A DNA stretch of 64,000 bases. Origin: Galaxea fascicularis (Eukaryota > Cnidaria > Anthozoa > Scleractinia > Euphylliidae). This document shows, piece by piece, positions 1 to 11,448 of the stretch. Where the stretch lies: the NCBI GenBank assembly GCA_948470475.1, contig OX419337.1:1399141-1463140 (forward strand), written 5' to 3'. The position numbers were made by a program, and so were the translations under genes. The notes under the pieces were generated by a model, which did no database searches, was not told the origin of the DNA, and was given only the letters and a program-made list of their open reading frames with translations. Within the stretch, counting starts at the first letter, position 1. Each line of letters starts with the position of its first letter.

Positions 1-1030
1 GCCAAGCGATATAGCCTTTCTAAACAAGATCGATCATATTTGCAATCGAGCGTTCACCATGAAAAGAGCGTCTTCAAAAATACTTCATTACGTACCTGCT
101 TAAATCGATCATATGTTGCTTATAAATCAAATGCGTTGCTTGCCAGAATTCGGTTTTTTGGCTAGAAAGTCTTTCTCCTGTTTCCTTTTTTTGTCGATTT
201 TCTTCATTCTTCCTTCTTCCATCATATTGTGACAAAAAATTCTCGATTACTACTGCCCCAGGTACCGCACAGTGATAAGCTTTAGAGTTGCTTTTGCGAT
301 ATCTCGAAGTTCATTTTCGCTGCTCTGAAGATTTCAAAGTTCAATTCTCGCAGCTCGTGTTCTTCATCTTATTAACTTTACCTTTGTTGAGTTGGAAACC
401 GACGCCATGAACATTAAACACGTAAACAATATCTGCAGAGCAAAATTCTCCGCCTTTGTACTACACCCTGAAATTTGCAAACGTTGGACCAAGAAGACTA
501 TGGAGACAAAAGCAATACTTACCAGGGGAGGGACAGGGAGGAAGTTTAATGAATAAATTAATCAGAATCGAGTGAGTGAGCGAATGAGTGATCCCCTGAG
601 TGAGTGAGGGAAATTCAGACCCACAACAAAACCTCATGGCATGACTACGTCATCCATGAGCTAAAAAAGAGTGAATCAGACCATCAAAGGCCACCAGATA
701 TCACGTTTGAATCTTGAGATTGCTGATACTTATTGAACATGATATGTGTTTCGTTTTGCTCCCTTTAGATTTCCAACAAGTCACTTCAAGTAAATAAGTA
801 AATAAGCAATGGCTAACACAAACCACGACAAAATAAGAAAAAAAAAACATAGAGACATAGAGACAGTATCAGCAATCTCAAGATTCGAACGTGATTATCT
901 GCCGTAATGGGATATACCCTTTGCAGATTATACGATTAGAATTAGAATTAGAATTAGAGAAGAAGTTAGAGTATTACTTATTTCACTGTTGAAAGAATGA
1001 TTACCAAGGCTGACAGTGATTTGAAACAAA
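1..1030. other. Non-coding repeat-rich stretch
   Basis: I see no gene here. A short GAGT-type repeat lies near 571-608 and a GAATTA microsatellite near 934-960. An inverted repeat pairs about 694-730 with 866-902; the arms share the core TCTTGAGATTGCTGATACT and are separated by about 135 bases, so this is probably a foldback element. Confidence 0.4.
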
Positions 1031-1033
1031 AAT

Positions 1034-1150
1034 GTGGTTTTAACAACGGAGTTGATAATTTAAGTCAACCAACGTACAGGGATTCTAAAAGCTGACGTTT
1101 CGAGCGTTAGCCCTTCTTTAGAGCGAATCGAGGAATTATGCCTAGTGTGA
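1034..1150 (-). mobile_element. Penelope-type retroelement terminus (hammerhead-like core, decayed)
   Basis: On the minus strand this matches the terminal sequence also seen near 31080-31330 and 63035-63225: a segment reading AAGGGCTAACGCTCGAAACG, then CAGCTTTTAGAATCCCTG, then a stretch about a ...GTTGATAA... palindrome. The core at 1097-1123 resembles CUGANGA-N-stem-GAAAC, with a possible 4 bp stem (GGGC/GCTC with one G-U pair), but the first box is mutated. No coding sequence is attached here. Assignment to a Penelope-like element rests on this recurring core and on the RT fragments elsewhere in the window. Confidence 0.45.
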
Positions 1151-1258
1151 GGTTTATATAGAGGAGACGGGAGTTACAATATCGGGTGGTAACGTAGCAA
1201 ACGTGAAAAACAGGAAAACATTAATTGAATGAAACGCGTTTGTTAATACCCTGGAGAA

Positions 1259-1353
1259 AACCCTTTCACTGCCAAGGGCACTTTATAGGTTTACTCTGGC
1301 TAACGCCAGACGATTTAACCCAAAGGGAAACCTCTTGGCAGTGAAAGGGTTAA
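1259..1353. mobile_element. Foldback MITE, TTAACCCTTTCACT-type ends (copy 1)
   Basis: The ends are inverted copies of AACCCTTTCACTGCCAAG around a short core that contains a smaller inverted repeat (TCTGGC...GCCAGA). A second copy lies at 28690-28799 with the same ends. There is no coding capacity, so this is a non-autonomous element. Confidence 0.55.
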
Positions 1354-1439
1354 GGGTGCCGATTTGGAAGATGAGTTTGTTCTAAATTCTTGCGGCTTTC
1401 CATGGTACCTTGAAGTAGGGAAAGGCCCCATATCGCTAA

Positions 1440-1565
1440 CGCTGCTGGAAACGTCGACCTTTAGAATCCCTGTATTGTGGTTAATTTACATTATAAGCCA
1501 AATTTTGTGCACAACTCCCCAACCGACGAAGCACCACAGTTTTTTTTATTAAATTTGAAAAAACG
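1440..1565 (+). mobile_element. Fragment of the same Penelope-type terminus
   Basis: This contains TTTAGAATCCCTGTA, then a diverged ...AATTTACATTATAA... stretch and GCACCACAGTTT near its end. The same series of blocks follows the hammerhead-like core near 31175 and recurs at 63110-63225. The open frames here are repeat sequence, not a gene. Confidence 0.4.
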
Positions 1566-2500
1566 ATGCGATTCAATAATGACCTCAATGTTCCTTGTAA
1601 TCATCCCTCTTTACCAACAGGGAAGACCATTACATAGACAAGGACATACATTGGCGCAATTCAAGATGCATCTGTTCAGCATCCAAGTGTTTTTCTATCT
1701 ATTTGTGCTGATGTGGGATAAAAACAACAGCATCCTCGGCCAAGGTAACTGGCAAGCAAATTGTTGCTGTCTTTGTATACCGTTGATGCTGATGGCTGCT
1801 TTTTCCTCAAGTTGTTCAATTTGAGCCTCAAACAGGGCTACATTTGGCCACCGGCTTAAGACAAAGGGTGTCTACCTTAAGGTGTTCGCCTCACACTGTT
1901 GCCCACAGTAAGAGTGTCACCATTGAACAGATTGTTTCTTAGAAATTTGATGGCCAACACGAAAAAAGACAGGGACAGTTATTAACTAAAGTATCCAGGC
2001 ACCTTGTTCCGACGAGATACACCCCTAACCCACTAGTGAATTAAATTCGGCGTTAGTTGAGATTGTTATCTTGCCGGCTTTGAACGTTTTTTAAAGGCTA
2101 ATATACTTCAAAACAAAAGGAAACGAACATTTTACCCAAATTTAAAAATGCACTAAAAACACATTAATTCCAAGCTAGGCTAGTCTAAGTGACTACTCTT
2201 TCGCATGATATGGCTTATGATAAAAACAGAGTGGTACTGATATATTAATCACAGAACGATTCTGATGATTTCAGAACAGTTGCCATTTCTTTATTAGTGG
2301 CTCAGGATCTCCGGCAAAGTTGAGACCTGATCTCGCGGTTATCTTGGGTTTTGTTTTAAATTTGCGATCTTACAGAACACATTTTAATTGTCGATTATTT
2401 TTTCACTTGGAGGAATTGCCATGATAACCGATTTGATTGCTTGTATGTTGTTAACGGTGATGATTGTTTTTAAGTTTATTGTAATTTTTACTGTTTGCAG
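1566..2500. other. No gene recognised
   Basis: There are short open frames only, with no recognisable domain, and the sequence is AT-rich. If the CUB exon that follows is real, this is intron or upstream sequence of its gene. Confidence 0.35.
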
Positions 2501-2666
2501 AATGTGGTGCAGTGGTAAACAACACGCTAAGAAGCCCGGGATATCCAAACAGCTATCCTCGGTACAAACATTGTACTTATTGGATTCCAATCCCAGACGG
2601 CACGAAATTGATAATTAGATTTGAAGAATTTGACGTGGACCGTGATCGGTGGAAATCTTGCCAAAG
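2501..2666 (+). CDS. Orphan exon encoding the first half of a CUB domain
   Basis: The exon is 166 nt between an acceptor (TGTTTGCAG) and a perfect donor (AAG|GTAAGT). It enters with one base carried from upstream and leaves with two bases. The translation begins CGAVVNNTLRSPGYP, continues with SYP, then TYWI, and ends near RFEEFDVD. This is the classic start of a CUB domain: a first Cys, a SPGYP block, a second Cys about 25 residues on, then a hydrophobic strand and the FDvE-like motif. CUB domains occur in secreted and extracellular proteins such as tolloid proteases and cubilin-like receptors. I found no exon for the second half and no signal peptide exon, so the parent gene cannot be named. 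It could be part of a long-intron gene or a lone duplicated exon. Confidence 0.6.
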
Positions 2667-4190
2667 GTAAGTGAACAGACTGGCATTTTCCTCAACAGTT
2701 AATATGCCGTGAGTGAACTTAAATAAGGCAAGGATTAAGGTTCAATAAGAAACCCCGTTTCGTTACGTAATGATGAACCCATTGCCAGAAATTTAGGACA
2801 AGATGGCGGCGGCGCCTGCGCACCAAGGCCAGAATGGCGCCAAACTCATGTAAAGAAATGTATGGAGATATGAAATTATTTTCATATATACAGATAATTA
2901 GGTTGCGGTTCGTCATATCACGATTCGATACATGTTCAGTAGTGTATAAGCTTCGCATTTGACTTATCAACGGCTACTTAGATGGATGATTACTTACTTC
3001 CCGACGCCTTGACCAATCCATCACACATTGATGCTCCATTCTCCATACATCGCTTTAAAATCGTAGCGAAGTCATGCCACAAACTCGTCCACTGGCAAGC
3101 AAACCCTTTCACAATGTGAATCATCACGACTCGATATAACTTCTGCGATGTTTAAACGATCTTATTCTGCCGAAAAATGCATGAATTGCCCACGGCAAAA
3201 TACTTCCAAGGACGTCCTTATCTTTCTCATTTTTCGTCTGTAGCACAGCAAGCGGACGCCATATTTATGTATGAAAGAAAGCCACAAACTCGAAGCTTTC
3301 CCTGCACGAGCCGCCATTTTCTTTGTTGATCAACACTGGTGTTTCATGGGATGTAAACTGGGTTACAGTCCCCTAGCAACCCTAGATTTGGTTTGAATGG
3401 AAGTAAATACGCGCGAAAATCGAACACAGCTTAATTTATAAAGGCTATCACACTAATATTTAAACCAAAAAAATGTCGGACATTGTCGAGAATTACTTTG
3501 CACCAAATAAAATATCTACAGAGCTTAGACTGTGCAATATATCGTATGAAACAGCGTCTTTCCCACTCGTTTCAGCGTTTGCAGCCATATTGGATGTCTT
3601 TATCTCTCTTTATTCCTTTGCGTTATACAGTATACCGCTGGTAGTTGTTAGCGGGCTCGAAATGTCCGCGATTTCTGGCGATGCACTGCTACTTAAAAGA
3701 AGACTTTTCCTTTCTACTTGGAAGGTTTATGATCCGTTCATATCTTGCCGGGGAATCCTGACATAAGCTATTTCGCTATGTTTTTTAAATATTAAAAATA
3801 TTTTGGTACGTCATAATACCATATCCGAAAAAATAGCCTAAAACATTTGCTGTGTATTCTTTTATTGATGGCCAAAAACATTGCCTTTTTTTAACGTTCG
3901 CCAAAGTGTAAAAAGTATACGAGTTCTTGAAATTCATAACGTTACAGAAGTTGGCGTCCCGCACGCTTGTAAATTTGAAAGTTTTGTGCTGTTCAGTAAA
4001 AATTGGATTTTTCAGTTAAACAGAAACTGTTCAATTTATTAAGCTTGTATTTAAGGCTGCAATATCCCAAATTTGCAGTAATGATCGGAACTGTACGCTA
4101 TTTCTCTGGGTTGTAGAATTTTTCTATTTTTTTTTTTTTTTGCCGGGTGCCCGGTAAGAGACCACGAAAGTGATAACAACGAGCGTGATA
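2667..4190. other. No gene recognised
   Basis: A 97-codon frame at 3473-3766 lacks any recognisable domain, flanking splice support or similarity I know, so I do not call it. A poly-T tract lies near 4121-4140, just before LINE-derived sequence. Confidence 0.35.
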
Positions 4191-4520
4191 GGCCTACACA
4201 ACACCGATCCAAGACTATACAAGGTGTGGTGCATCCATATCTACAAGATCTTCTAACAAGTTATGTCCCAGCCAGATGCTTGCGATCCAGGATAGAAAAT
4301 TTATTAAACGCCTGGAAGTATAAACTAGAGACCTGTGGAAGACCAGGTTTTTTCCGTTGCTGCCTCAATAACGAGGAACGCTTTACCTAGTCAAATTAGA
4401 CAAGCAAAATCGCTGGACTTTATTTAAAAAGTCTCTTTTAAAAGCACTTCCGTTTAAACCAGCTTTTACCTATGAAATCAATCATGCATTTGTACTTTTT
4501 CCTTGTTTCGTAGTTTCTTA
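4190..4520 (+). mobile_element. Decayed LINE (jockey/CR1/L2-type) ORF2 C-terminus
   Basis: Interrupted frames read HPYLQDLLTSYVPARCLRS, then ENLLNAWKYKLETCG, then LPSQIRQ-like and SLDSFKKSLLKALPFKP-like blocks in shifted frames. This order is the usual C-terminal tail after the reverse transcriptase of jockey-clade LINEs: a leucine-rich stretch, an S-LRS block, a LKTYG/R-F block, then a W/L-P-IR block and F-K-LK. Several frameshifts and in-frame stops are present, so it is a dead 3' fragment. The family assignment is by recalled pattern only. Confidence 0.5.
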
Positions 4521-7500
4521 TTGTTATTTTGAAGTTTCATTGGACTTTTTGGATTTTGGTACTATAAAAATTTTAGTATATCTTCTAGAGATCTGCCCCT
4601 TTTATACGTACGAATTGGGGGATCCCTGAAAAACTTGATTAGTAGTGGTTGTTGTCGGGTAAATGCCACTTTTACATCTGTCGCTTATTTAGTTTGCATT
4701 TTTGATGAACTGAAAGTTTTCTGATTTTAGATATTATCTATGACAGTATTTTCATGATAAGAGTTTTTGACTGCTGATGGTGGCGACCAGTATAGATAAA
4801 TGCGTGTACTGAAATGCGTCAGTCGCGTTGAACTGTGTTTTTACATCTAGCACAGCCTCGTTTGCCAATGATTCGCCTTTAAAAACGTTGGTGCCAAGGA
4901 ACGTTCTCTCGGAGTTGGATATTTCATTCCTGTTATGGTTGTGGTATTAACAGAGATTCTTAACAGAAATGTTCTTTTTAAACTTCTCGTCCAAAAAAGA
5001 TATGTATTGACGATATATTCGTAATTAAACATCTGGGCCGAGTTGCTCGAAGCATGGTTGGCTCTAACCCAGGCTAAATACCATGACAACCTATAGGTTT
5101 CAATACAACTTAAAGGAACAGTGTCACGGCTGGGCATGCGTATTAATTCGTATTATTTTTGAGAGATTTTTTGAGCAGTCCTCCATCTTGAATTTTACGC
5201 AAGGTTAGATTCATTGCAATATACTCAAGAATACGCACTGGAATAACCAAGATTTTTTACTTTATGGTTTCTGTTTTGTTTTTTCTCGAACATACTTAAC
5301 TGTGGTTGCGTGTTTCTCAATAATATGGGCGGTGAAGTCAGAGAAGATTCCACGACGGTAAGTTTCTTTCGAGCCTCGTATGAACGTGACAAAATTGACT
5401 TATTAATTTTTTTGTTTTGATGTGAAAGACGATTATAACTTACATCAAACATAATATACCTCGTAGGAAAGCTGAGCCTCGTGCTCGTGCAAGAGTACAT
5501 GCTCTACGAAAACGACAAGAGGAACTAATTGGGGTTGTTGCAAAGCTGACCTTCATTGCCATTCGAGTGATAGATGTCTTCCGAACTCAGAGTCACTCGA
5601 GCAGCCGCACTTGAGCTTCGAAGAGACCCACGACGAGAAAACAATGTTGTCTAAGTTAATTCGTCGCTGTCCTCTTTGCCAAACCCTATCACACTCCTTT
5701 TTTGACGAGATTCGCCTTCTTGCGCTCCCAGGACGATGGCCGGCACGACCAGACATGGTAGCAGGTAAACAGACTGTGTTCTCAAATCGGTCTCCAGGAA
5801 GCAGGATGTTAGAAATAAGTTAACAACTGTAAACTATAGATCCAGCTTCCAGAAAGCAATTCGCTTCTTGAGAGATTTCTGCACGGATGGCAATGATATA
5901 GTACGATATAAATCGATGATTTCGCTCGTCGACAGATTTGAAAAAACTTGCCAGTTAAATCAAAATTTTCGAGCGTTATTGCGCATGCGTCAATCTCATG
6001 ACACTGTTCCTTTAACCAATGGTTAGCGCTAACCAGGCTTTGATCATGAGCAACTCGGCCCTGGTCGTAAGTGCGACCACTATAAATACGGCGCATTTAA
6101 GTTCGGCTTAGACGTCCAAGACAACTAAGACGTCACATAACTTCAGACGTTCAATTCGTCTGACATGTAAGACGTCTGTGAAGTCGTTGACGTCCTCTGG
6201 TATAAATTACTATTTTGTTTGTTTATTTTTTCCAACGTTGTGGTCTGCATGCATTCATTGCCATCTTGGATGAAGCCCCGTCCATAGATTTCATCGTGAA
6301 ATAGTTAATCGTTCAGCAGCGTGCTGAAGTCTTCGACGACAGCAGTTATTCATGATGTTTCCATCGCCAAGGACCAAAGGTATGAAGAATTCAAAACCAA
6401 CATCTCGCATTTCAAAGCACATCTTATCAGACGAGGATACCCAGAAACTAGATATGAGAACACCATCAACACAGTTCCTTGCAAAAGTTACATTTAATCC
6501 AAAAATAACCACTAATTGGCAAATTTTCAAGGTTTACCCAATTGTTTTGCTTAAAAGATATATTCATTAGAACAAAGCTCTAAGCGGGCTATTACACGTG
6601 GATGGAGTTGTGTCAGTGTCTGCCACTCCCATTGTAATCACCAGCGCTTTGTCCAATGCGACCTGGAAGGATGGATCCCCTCTGTGCAAAACAGGGGTTT
6701 GAAGATCGATCATTACTAGTATCACCTCACGTGATTTGTTAAGTGATTTTCAATATGGCGGGTAAAGTTATTGGACAAATCTTTCAATGGATGGGGTATC
6801 CCAATGTACTTTTTCAACGTTTTTCAGTATTTTAAAAATACTATTGAGACCGAAGGCTTGTTTTTGCGATAGCCTTTGTTGGGATCAAGTTTTCAAGAGC
6901 GCGGCATTTACAATGGAAACATGCGAGCGAGTGGCTCATATGTCGCAGAGTTTGTTCCACTTTGGATGTTTTCGGAGAACTAGTTCAGCGATACGTGTCA
7001 TATTCCGATCCCAGAAAAGGAGCTTTGGCATTTGGCACATCAAGTTTGTTTTCCGTTATTAGTTTCATTCCTTTAATCCCTTTCGTGGATACATTTCGTT
7101 TCATCAGTCCATCCAAAGCAAACGCAAAGGTCTATGCTGAATTGTTGCCAGGTAGCAGCTGAAGTTCACAGCAAAATGCATAGTATCAAACCGGATGAGA
7201 GAGGTTTAAAAGCCTTGTAAAAGTTGATAAAGCCACGTAGAACTTGACAAGGCTTGCAAGTTATGCCGAAATATAAATTATACAGCACCAAGCCTGTTAC
7301 CAAATATATTCGTAACACCATTGTTTTATTTATCACCATATTTTCTTTCTTTTTGGCGCTAAATGTTTACAGATAATATATTTTAATTATTTCAAAATTC
7401 ACCACTGAGACCTAATGTGTACTGAAGAAATACATCCCCAAATTTGAAACGTGGCACAATAAGACAACAGAGATACTCAACCAGTTAACAGTTAAACACA

Positions 7501-7700
7501 GGAACTCGACTAGCAGACAAAATTAAAACTCGCACCGGCGGTAATCAAGCCTAGGAATTGAAAAAAACAAAAAACAAAAAACAGGCAGCACAGAAAAAAA
7601 AGACTAAAAAAATTCACAGAAAGTCGCCAAATGATTATTTTATACAAGTTGTTGGCAAGCTTGTGAATTTTAAACATGTGGACAATTAACAGGCCTGTTT
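4521..7700. other. No confident gene; several unresolved short frames
   Basis: On the minus strand, 5756-5553 encodes a basic N-terminus (begins MSGRAGHRPGSARRR) followed by a RGQRRI block and W, then a DSEFGRHLSLE block. This looks like a small DNA-binding-type N-terminus, but I cannot name the family. On the plus strand, 6962-7162 encodes a stretch with hydrophobic SSLFSVISFIPLIPF. Neither has splice or similarity support I trust. Confidence 0.25.
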
Positions 7701-8051
7701 TCATCTAGATTAAATAATTTTAAGCATAAACTCTTTCAATTATTCCTTAAGTTTGCTAGTAATGTTTTTCATCTCGAAGAATTAATGTGTCATGCGTGTC
7801 GTTTTTCTCTTTATTGTAACTGCATTAGAAGGTAATTAATTGATTAGTTAATTAATTAAGTAATTAGATTGTGATTAGCATATATCACCTTTTATTCATG
7901 TTTAACCATAAATTTGTCTAGTTTTAGTTAGGCATTGTTTTATATGTGTTCTGTACCGTTGTGAAGGCCGTAAGTTAGATAACTCATTGGGTTAATTACG
8001 TCACCTTCGTTAAATAAAGAATATTGTATTGTATTGTATTGTATTGTATTG
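7700..8051 (+). mobile_element. Probable non-LTR retroelement 3' end with (TATTG)n tail
   Basis: An AT-rich 3'-UTR-like stretch contains TAAATAAAGAATATTG and runs straight into a perfect pentanucleotide array (GTATT/TATTG, 8021-8051). Short-period tails like this are typical of CR1/L2-type LINE 3' ends. There is no ORF attached here. Confidence 0.4.
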
Positions 8052-8130
8052 CAAATCTGAAACAAAGATGCATCCAAACTAGCACCTACACACAAGAATT
8101 GATGAGCACATGCAACTCAACAACTACTAG

Positions 8131-8222
8131 GATCGTAAATCACGAAGGAATTGAACCTCCGTTACATCAGATTGACTAACTGGAAATTGAGCTAACGAGA
8201 AAACGACGGGTGTTAATTTTAG
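8131..8222 (-). repeat. tRNA-like sequence, probably SINE-derived
   Basis: On the minus strand there is an A-box-like block (TTAGCTCAATTTCCAGTTAG) and, about 30 bases later, GGTTCAATTCC. The latter fits the polymerase III B-box consensus GGTTCRANNCC and sits in a possible T-arm (CGGAGG / CCTTCG with one G-U pair). I could not close a clean acceptor stem, so a functional tRNA is unlikely. Confidence 0.35.
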
Positions 8223-8516
8223 CAGGACCGTCCCTAAATCAAAATAGTGTTCTCACTAACTGATCATGATTCGAATTATTTTCAACAAAAATACACACAA
8301 ATGCTTCTACAAAGCAATAAACAGTTTACACACTCAGACACTATTACACAAGAAAGCTTGCACAGCTGACCACTTAGTGTACGAAGGAAAAATAATAGAT
8401 TTTATCAGCCTTCTTATCCTTCGGCTTGTATTGCGTCCTGAAGCTAAACTGCACGAGCCACGCGAATTCGCGGCCCGTTGCAATGTGATGTTAAACTGGA
8501 AGAGATGAGTTTACTG

Positions 8517-8591
8517 TAGCCTGCGAGCAAGTTCTCTCGAGAGGTAAGAGAGAGAGAGGGTCTACCACCGGGAGAGCTTGCTCGCAGGCTA
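8517..8591. mobile_element. Foldback MITE with TAGCCTGCG ends (copy 1), 11 bp target duplication
   Basis: A 14 bp perfect terminal inverted repeat (GCCTGCGAGCAAG ... CTTGCTCGCAGGC) closes a short purine-rich loop. The direct repeat AGTTTACTGTA lies on both sides (8508-8518 and 8592-8602), which looks like an 11 bp target-site duplication. It is related by its ends to the elements at 19572-19693 and 50176-50301. Confidence 0.65.
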
Positions 8592-9377
8592 AGTTTACTG
8601 TACAATAAGACACATTCGCCCCGTCCCTCCTGGGACGCCTCTACTGAATAAAATTAGTGATGCTACAAGACCTTATTTCTTCATCTGGTTCAAGCTTTAA
8701 GCTCTTTAACTCTTCAGTAAACTGTTTCGAATCTCTTATCGAGTGCTGCGTTTCACCTAATCCCAGACCCAGATCTCACTGCAGCTGTGAAAATGTGAGG
8801 TCTGGTAAAGTTCGATACAAGGCCATTTCTGGTTCGTTACGAGAAGAAATAATGCCTCATTCTAATCTGTTCTGTGATTGGCTCTTTCCTTCACAGTTCG
8901 GCTTCGGAGATCAAAGGCTCCTGTAAGCCAGCTCATAGATGAGGAAAATTATTTTAGAACAACTTTATTTTCTTAAAAAAGAAACAAGAATTCTGTACGT
9001 TTCGTAAGCGCGTCTCTGGAACCGTTCTCGCGCTAATATTTTTCGTAAATTCATTTCAATTTAGTTTTGTAAACGTTTTTGGTCCTGATAAAATCTCCGA
9101 CCACTCCAAAGGTGAGATAATATCAAAGTACTTTGCGAAAGTCCCATGTGTCATTAGTGTCATTAGTCACGCTGAACAGTCACGATTGTTTTGAGCGATT
9201 CCAGCGCACTAACAAACATTAGTCAGCTCAAACCTTTTTCTCTTTAAGATGAGATATTTTATCCATCTATGTATGTTTTGAGCTAAAGTTAATTTGATTT
9301 TCCAAACATGATTTTTTTTGTCCGAACAGATTAGCTTGCCGGTAAACTTTCTTCAATACAACCATCCGCCTTACTCG

Positions 9378-9545
9378 GCATATTGTAAAACATGGACTGG
9401 ATTGGATTTGTAAAACATGGACTGGATTTGTAAAACATGGATTTGTAAAAGGTGGATTTGTAAAACATGGATTTGTAAAACATGGATTTGTAAAACAAGT
9501 TGTAAAATAAGGATTTGTAAAAGGTGGATTTGTCAAACGTGGATT
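9378..9545 (+). repeat. Minisatellite GGATTTGTAAAACAT, left inverted arm
   Basis: Tandem 14-15 bp units (GGATTTGTAAAACAT, GGATTTGTAAAAGGT) begin at GCATATTGTAAAACATGG and run about 165 bases. The exact reverse complement, including the GACTGGATTGGATTTG first units, lies at 11272-11448. Open frames made of this array encode CKTWI-type repeats and are not genes. Confidence 0.85.
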
Positions 9546-10404
9546 GTTAAAAAAAAATTATTCGTGTTTATTCTCTTTTTTTTTTTGCGACTTTCTGCGT
9601 GCTTTTTCGCGTGTTTGCTGGCTGCACAGTGTTTACGTATCCGAGTTCACTGATAAAGCTCAGGTAAAATGGGGTTGGAAGGCCTACACGACTCCTGTTC
9701 GCGTGTTTGCCGCTTCTATCTTGGTTCTATTGACCGATTTAGCTTCTTGCTTGTTTTCAGTGGGGCAACACGGTGGTTTAGAGGATAACATGGTGGTGAT
9801 AGTGATTGAAACAGTCATGTGCTTAAATGTCGCCTGCTATGTATTCTGATACCGAAGGTCATTTCTGGGTTTAAATTCTGCATTTATCGCCTGTTTGTTT
9901 TGACCCTTGTTGTTTCTGTTTAGCAACTGTGGTCCTATACATGCCATCTGAAGCATTTTGTCTAGCTTTGGTTTGGCTCGTTTCAGTGCGTTCGGTGACA
10001 GTACAGCCTCTCTCTTCAGTGTTATCAAGGATAGGAATTTAAGCCGTGTAATATGATAATCTTTATCTTGCAGTGTTTGTACATTACCGGGCCCGGTTAT
10101 TTGGTTTTGTAGCAAGACGTTGTGTTTCTTTTGCGGCTATTCGTCTCTTTATCCTTTCTTTTGTATTGTAGCTTCTTAGAGAGCTTTGCAACACGTGAAG
10201 TTGAGCGCTAAAACCCGCTCTAATTACGGCTGTGTCATTGTCATCGTTTCGCTCCGCTCTGTAACTGCGGTTATAGTATTTTTCCTCCTTTTGGTTTTGG
10301 CTGTGTTTGGGTACGCCATTAAATGATAGGCAACATCATGGTTTGGATGCTTCCTTGTGGATCTCATCAGTTGCCGGGAATAGCTTGAGAAAAAGAGTTA
10401 CTCT

Positions 10405-10893
10405 TTAGGTAACGTCATCGCCTTTGTGACCGAAGTCGAAGCACGAATACTCCATCATGATGGCATATGGCTCGTGACAAAACCTCAGAAACCCGGAAAT
10501 ATTTCTGTGGCCTTTGACACTATGGAGGATACCTGCCTCCTTTTCGAAGCGTCTCTTTGAGTCGGCGGATTCACCTTTCATCTTCTTTATGCAAATATGG
10601 CGCTGCACTTCTCCAAATTTAAAATCCGCCAAATAGACGACCCAAATGTCCCGATTGCAAGCTCTTCTTTGATTTTTACTGAGTTCCATGAGAACTCTGG
10701 AAACTCAAATGCACGTCGTCGTTTTTTTAGTCAGAGATGGAAGCTTAAAACAAGCCGCCATCTCTTCCTCGCGCAATTCCCTGACTTTCCAGCGCATAAT
10801 TAAAATATGCAAAATTATTTCAGTCAAAGGTCTACAATGCATTTTTAAACTTCCGGGCTTTTGACAGCCTGGTCGCTTTTTTGTCACGTACAC
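10405..10893 (-). pseudogene. Decayed protein-kinase N-lobe fragment
   Basis: Reading the minus strand across two frameshifts gives a basic stretch (RWKVRELREEEMAACFKLPS), then EFSWNSVKIKEELAIGTFG, then VYLADFKFGEV. After these come the beta-3 lysine block CIKKMKG, an alpha-C glutamate block RRFEKEAGIL, and HRNISGFLRFC followed by IMMEYSCFDF. That is the glycine-rich loop, VAIK-like lysine, alpha-C Glu and hinge of a eukaryotic protein kinase in correct order. The C-lobe (HRD, DFG) is absent downstream, where frames close near 10400. The shifts lie near 10705 and near 10670. With no C-lobe and broken frames it cannot encode an active kinase. It may be cargo of the surrounding element or a captured fragment. 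Confidence 0.55.
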
Positions 10894-11271
10894 TTTTGAT
10901 TGTCCTATTCTTCCCTTAAAACGTTAGGAATCGTTCTGGACCCGCTCCTGTGTATTAAGATGTTTATTATTTAACTGAAATAAAAAAATAAAAAAAAATG
11001 CGCCGAGTACATTGTTGAGTTAAATATAAGCACGCGGGAAGTTTTTTTTGAACACGTGAGAAGTGCCGAGAGAGGCACGAGCCGTAAGCGAGTGCTTCTC
11101 GCGCACTTCTCGATTGTCCTTACACATTTCGAAATGCTAACGTTACGCAACAATGGACAAAAACGAGCTTTTTTTCAGTAAATATTTATATGTCAAGCGA
11201 CATCTGAGTAAAATTAAAATGGGACAGACAAAAAAGTAAACAAATCAACAGTCTAACAATTCCATTTTCTT

Positions 11272-11448
11272 TCTACAAATCCACGTTTTACAAATCCATA
11301 TTTTACAAATCCATGTTTTACAAATCCACCTTTTACAAATCCATGTTTTACAAATCCACCTTTTACAAATCCACCTTTTACAAATCCATGTTTTACAAAT
11401 CCAGTCCATGTTTTACAAATCCAATCCAGTCCATGTTTTACAATATGC
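11272..11448 (-). repeat. Minisatellite ACAAATCCATGTTTT, right inverted arm
   Basis: This is the reverse complement of the 9378-9545 array with the same two unit variants (CATG and CACC types) and the same terminal CCAATCCAGTCCATG units. The unit order differs slightly between the arms, as expected after separate slippage. Confidence 0.85.

Larger units (their letters stand above)
9378..11448. mobile_element. 2.07 kb element bounded by inverted minisatellite arms, with kinase remnant
   Basis: The two arms (9378-9545 and 11272-11448) are inverted copies of the same minisatellite, and the outermost bases GCATATTG ... CAATATGC also match. The arrangement is that of a foldback transposon with repeat-built terminal inverted repeats. 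The interior holds a decayed protein-kinase N-lobe on the minus strand (10893-10405) and about 850 bases (9546-10400) in which I recognise nothing. No transposase is visible, so mobilisation would have to be in trans. Confidence 0.55.

Noticed and set aside
3473..3766. 97-codon plus-strand frame
   Set aside because: No recognisable domain, no splice support and no partner exons.
6962..7162. Hydrophobic 66-codon frame
   Set aside because: It starts at a non-ATG codon; I recognise no family and see no flanking exons.
9267..9653. Open frames encoding CKTWI / FTNPC repeats
   Set aside because: They are translations of the minisatellite arm and carry no independent coding signal.
9378..11448. 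CRISPR array
   Set aside because: The repeats are contiguous 14-15 bp tandem units without unique spacers, in a eukaryotic genome.
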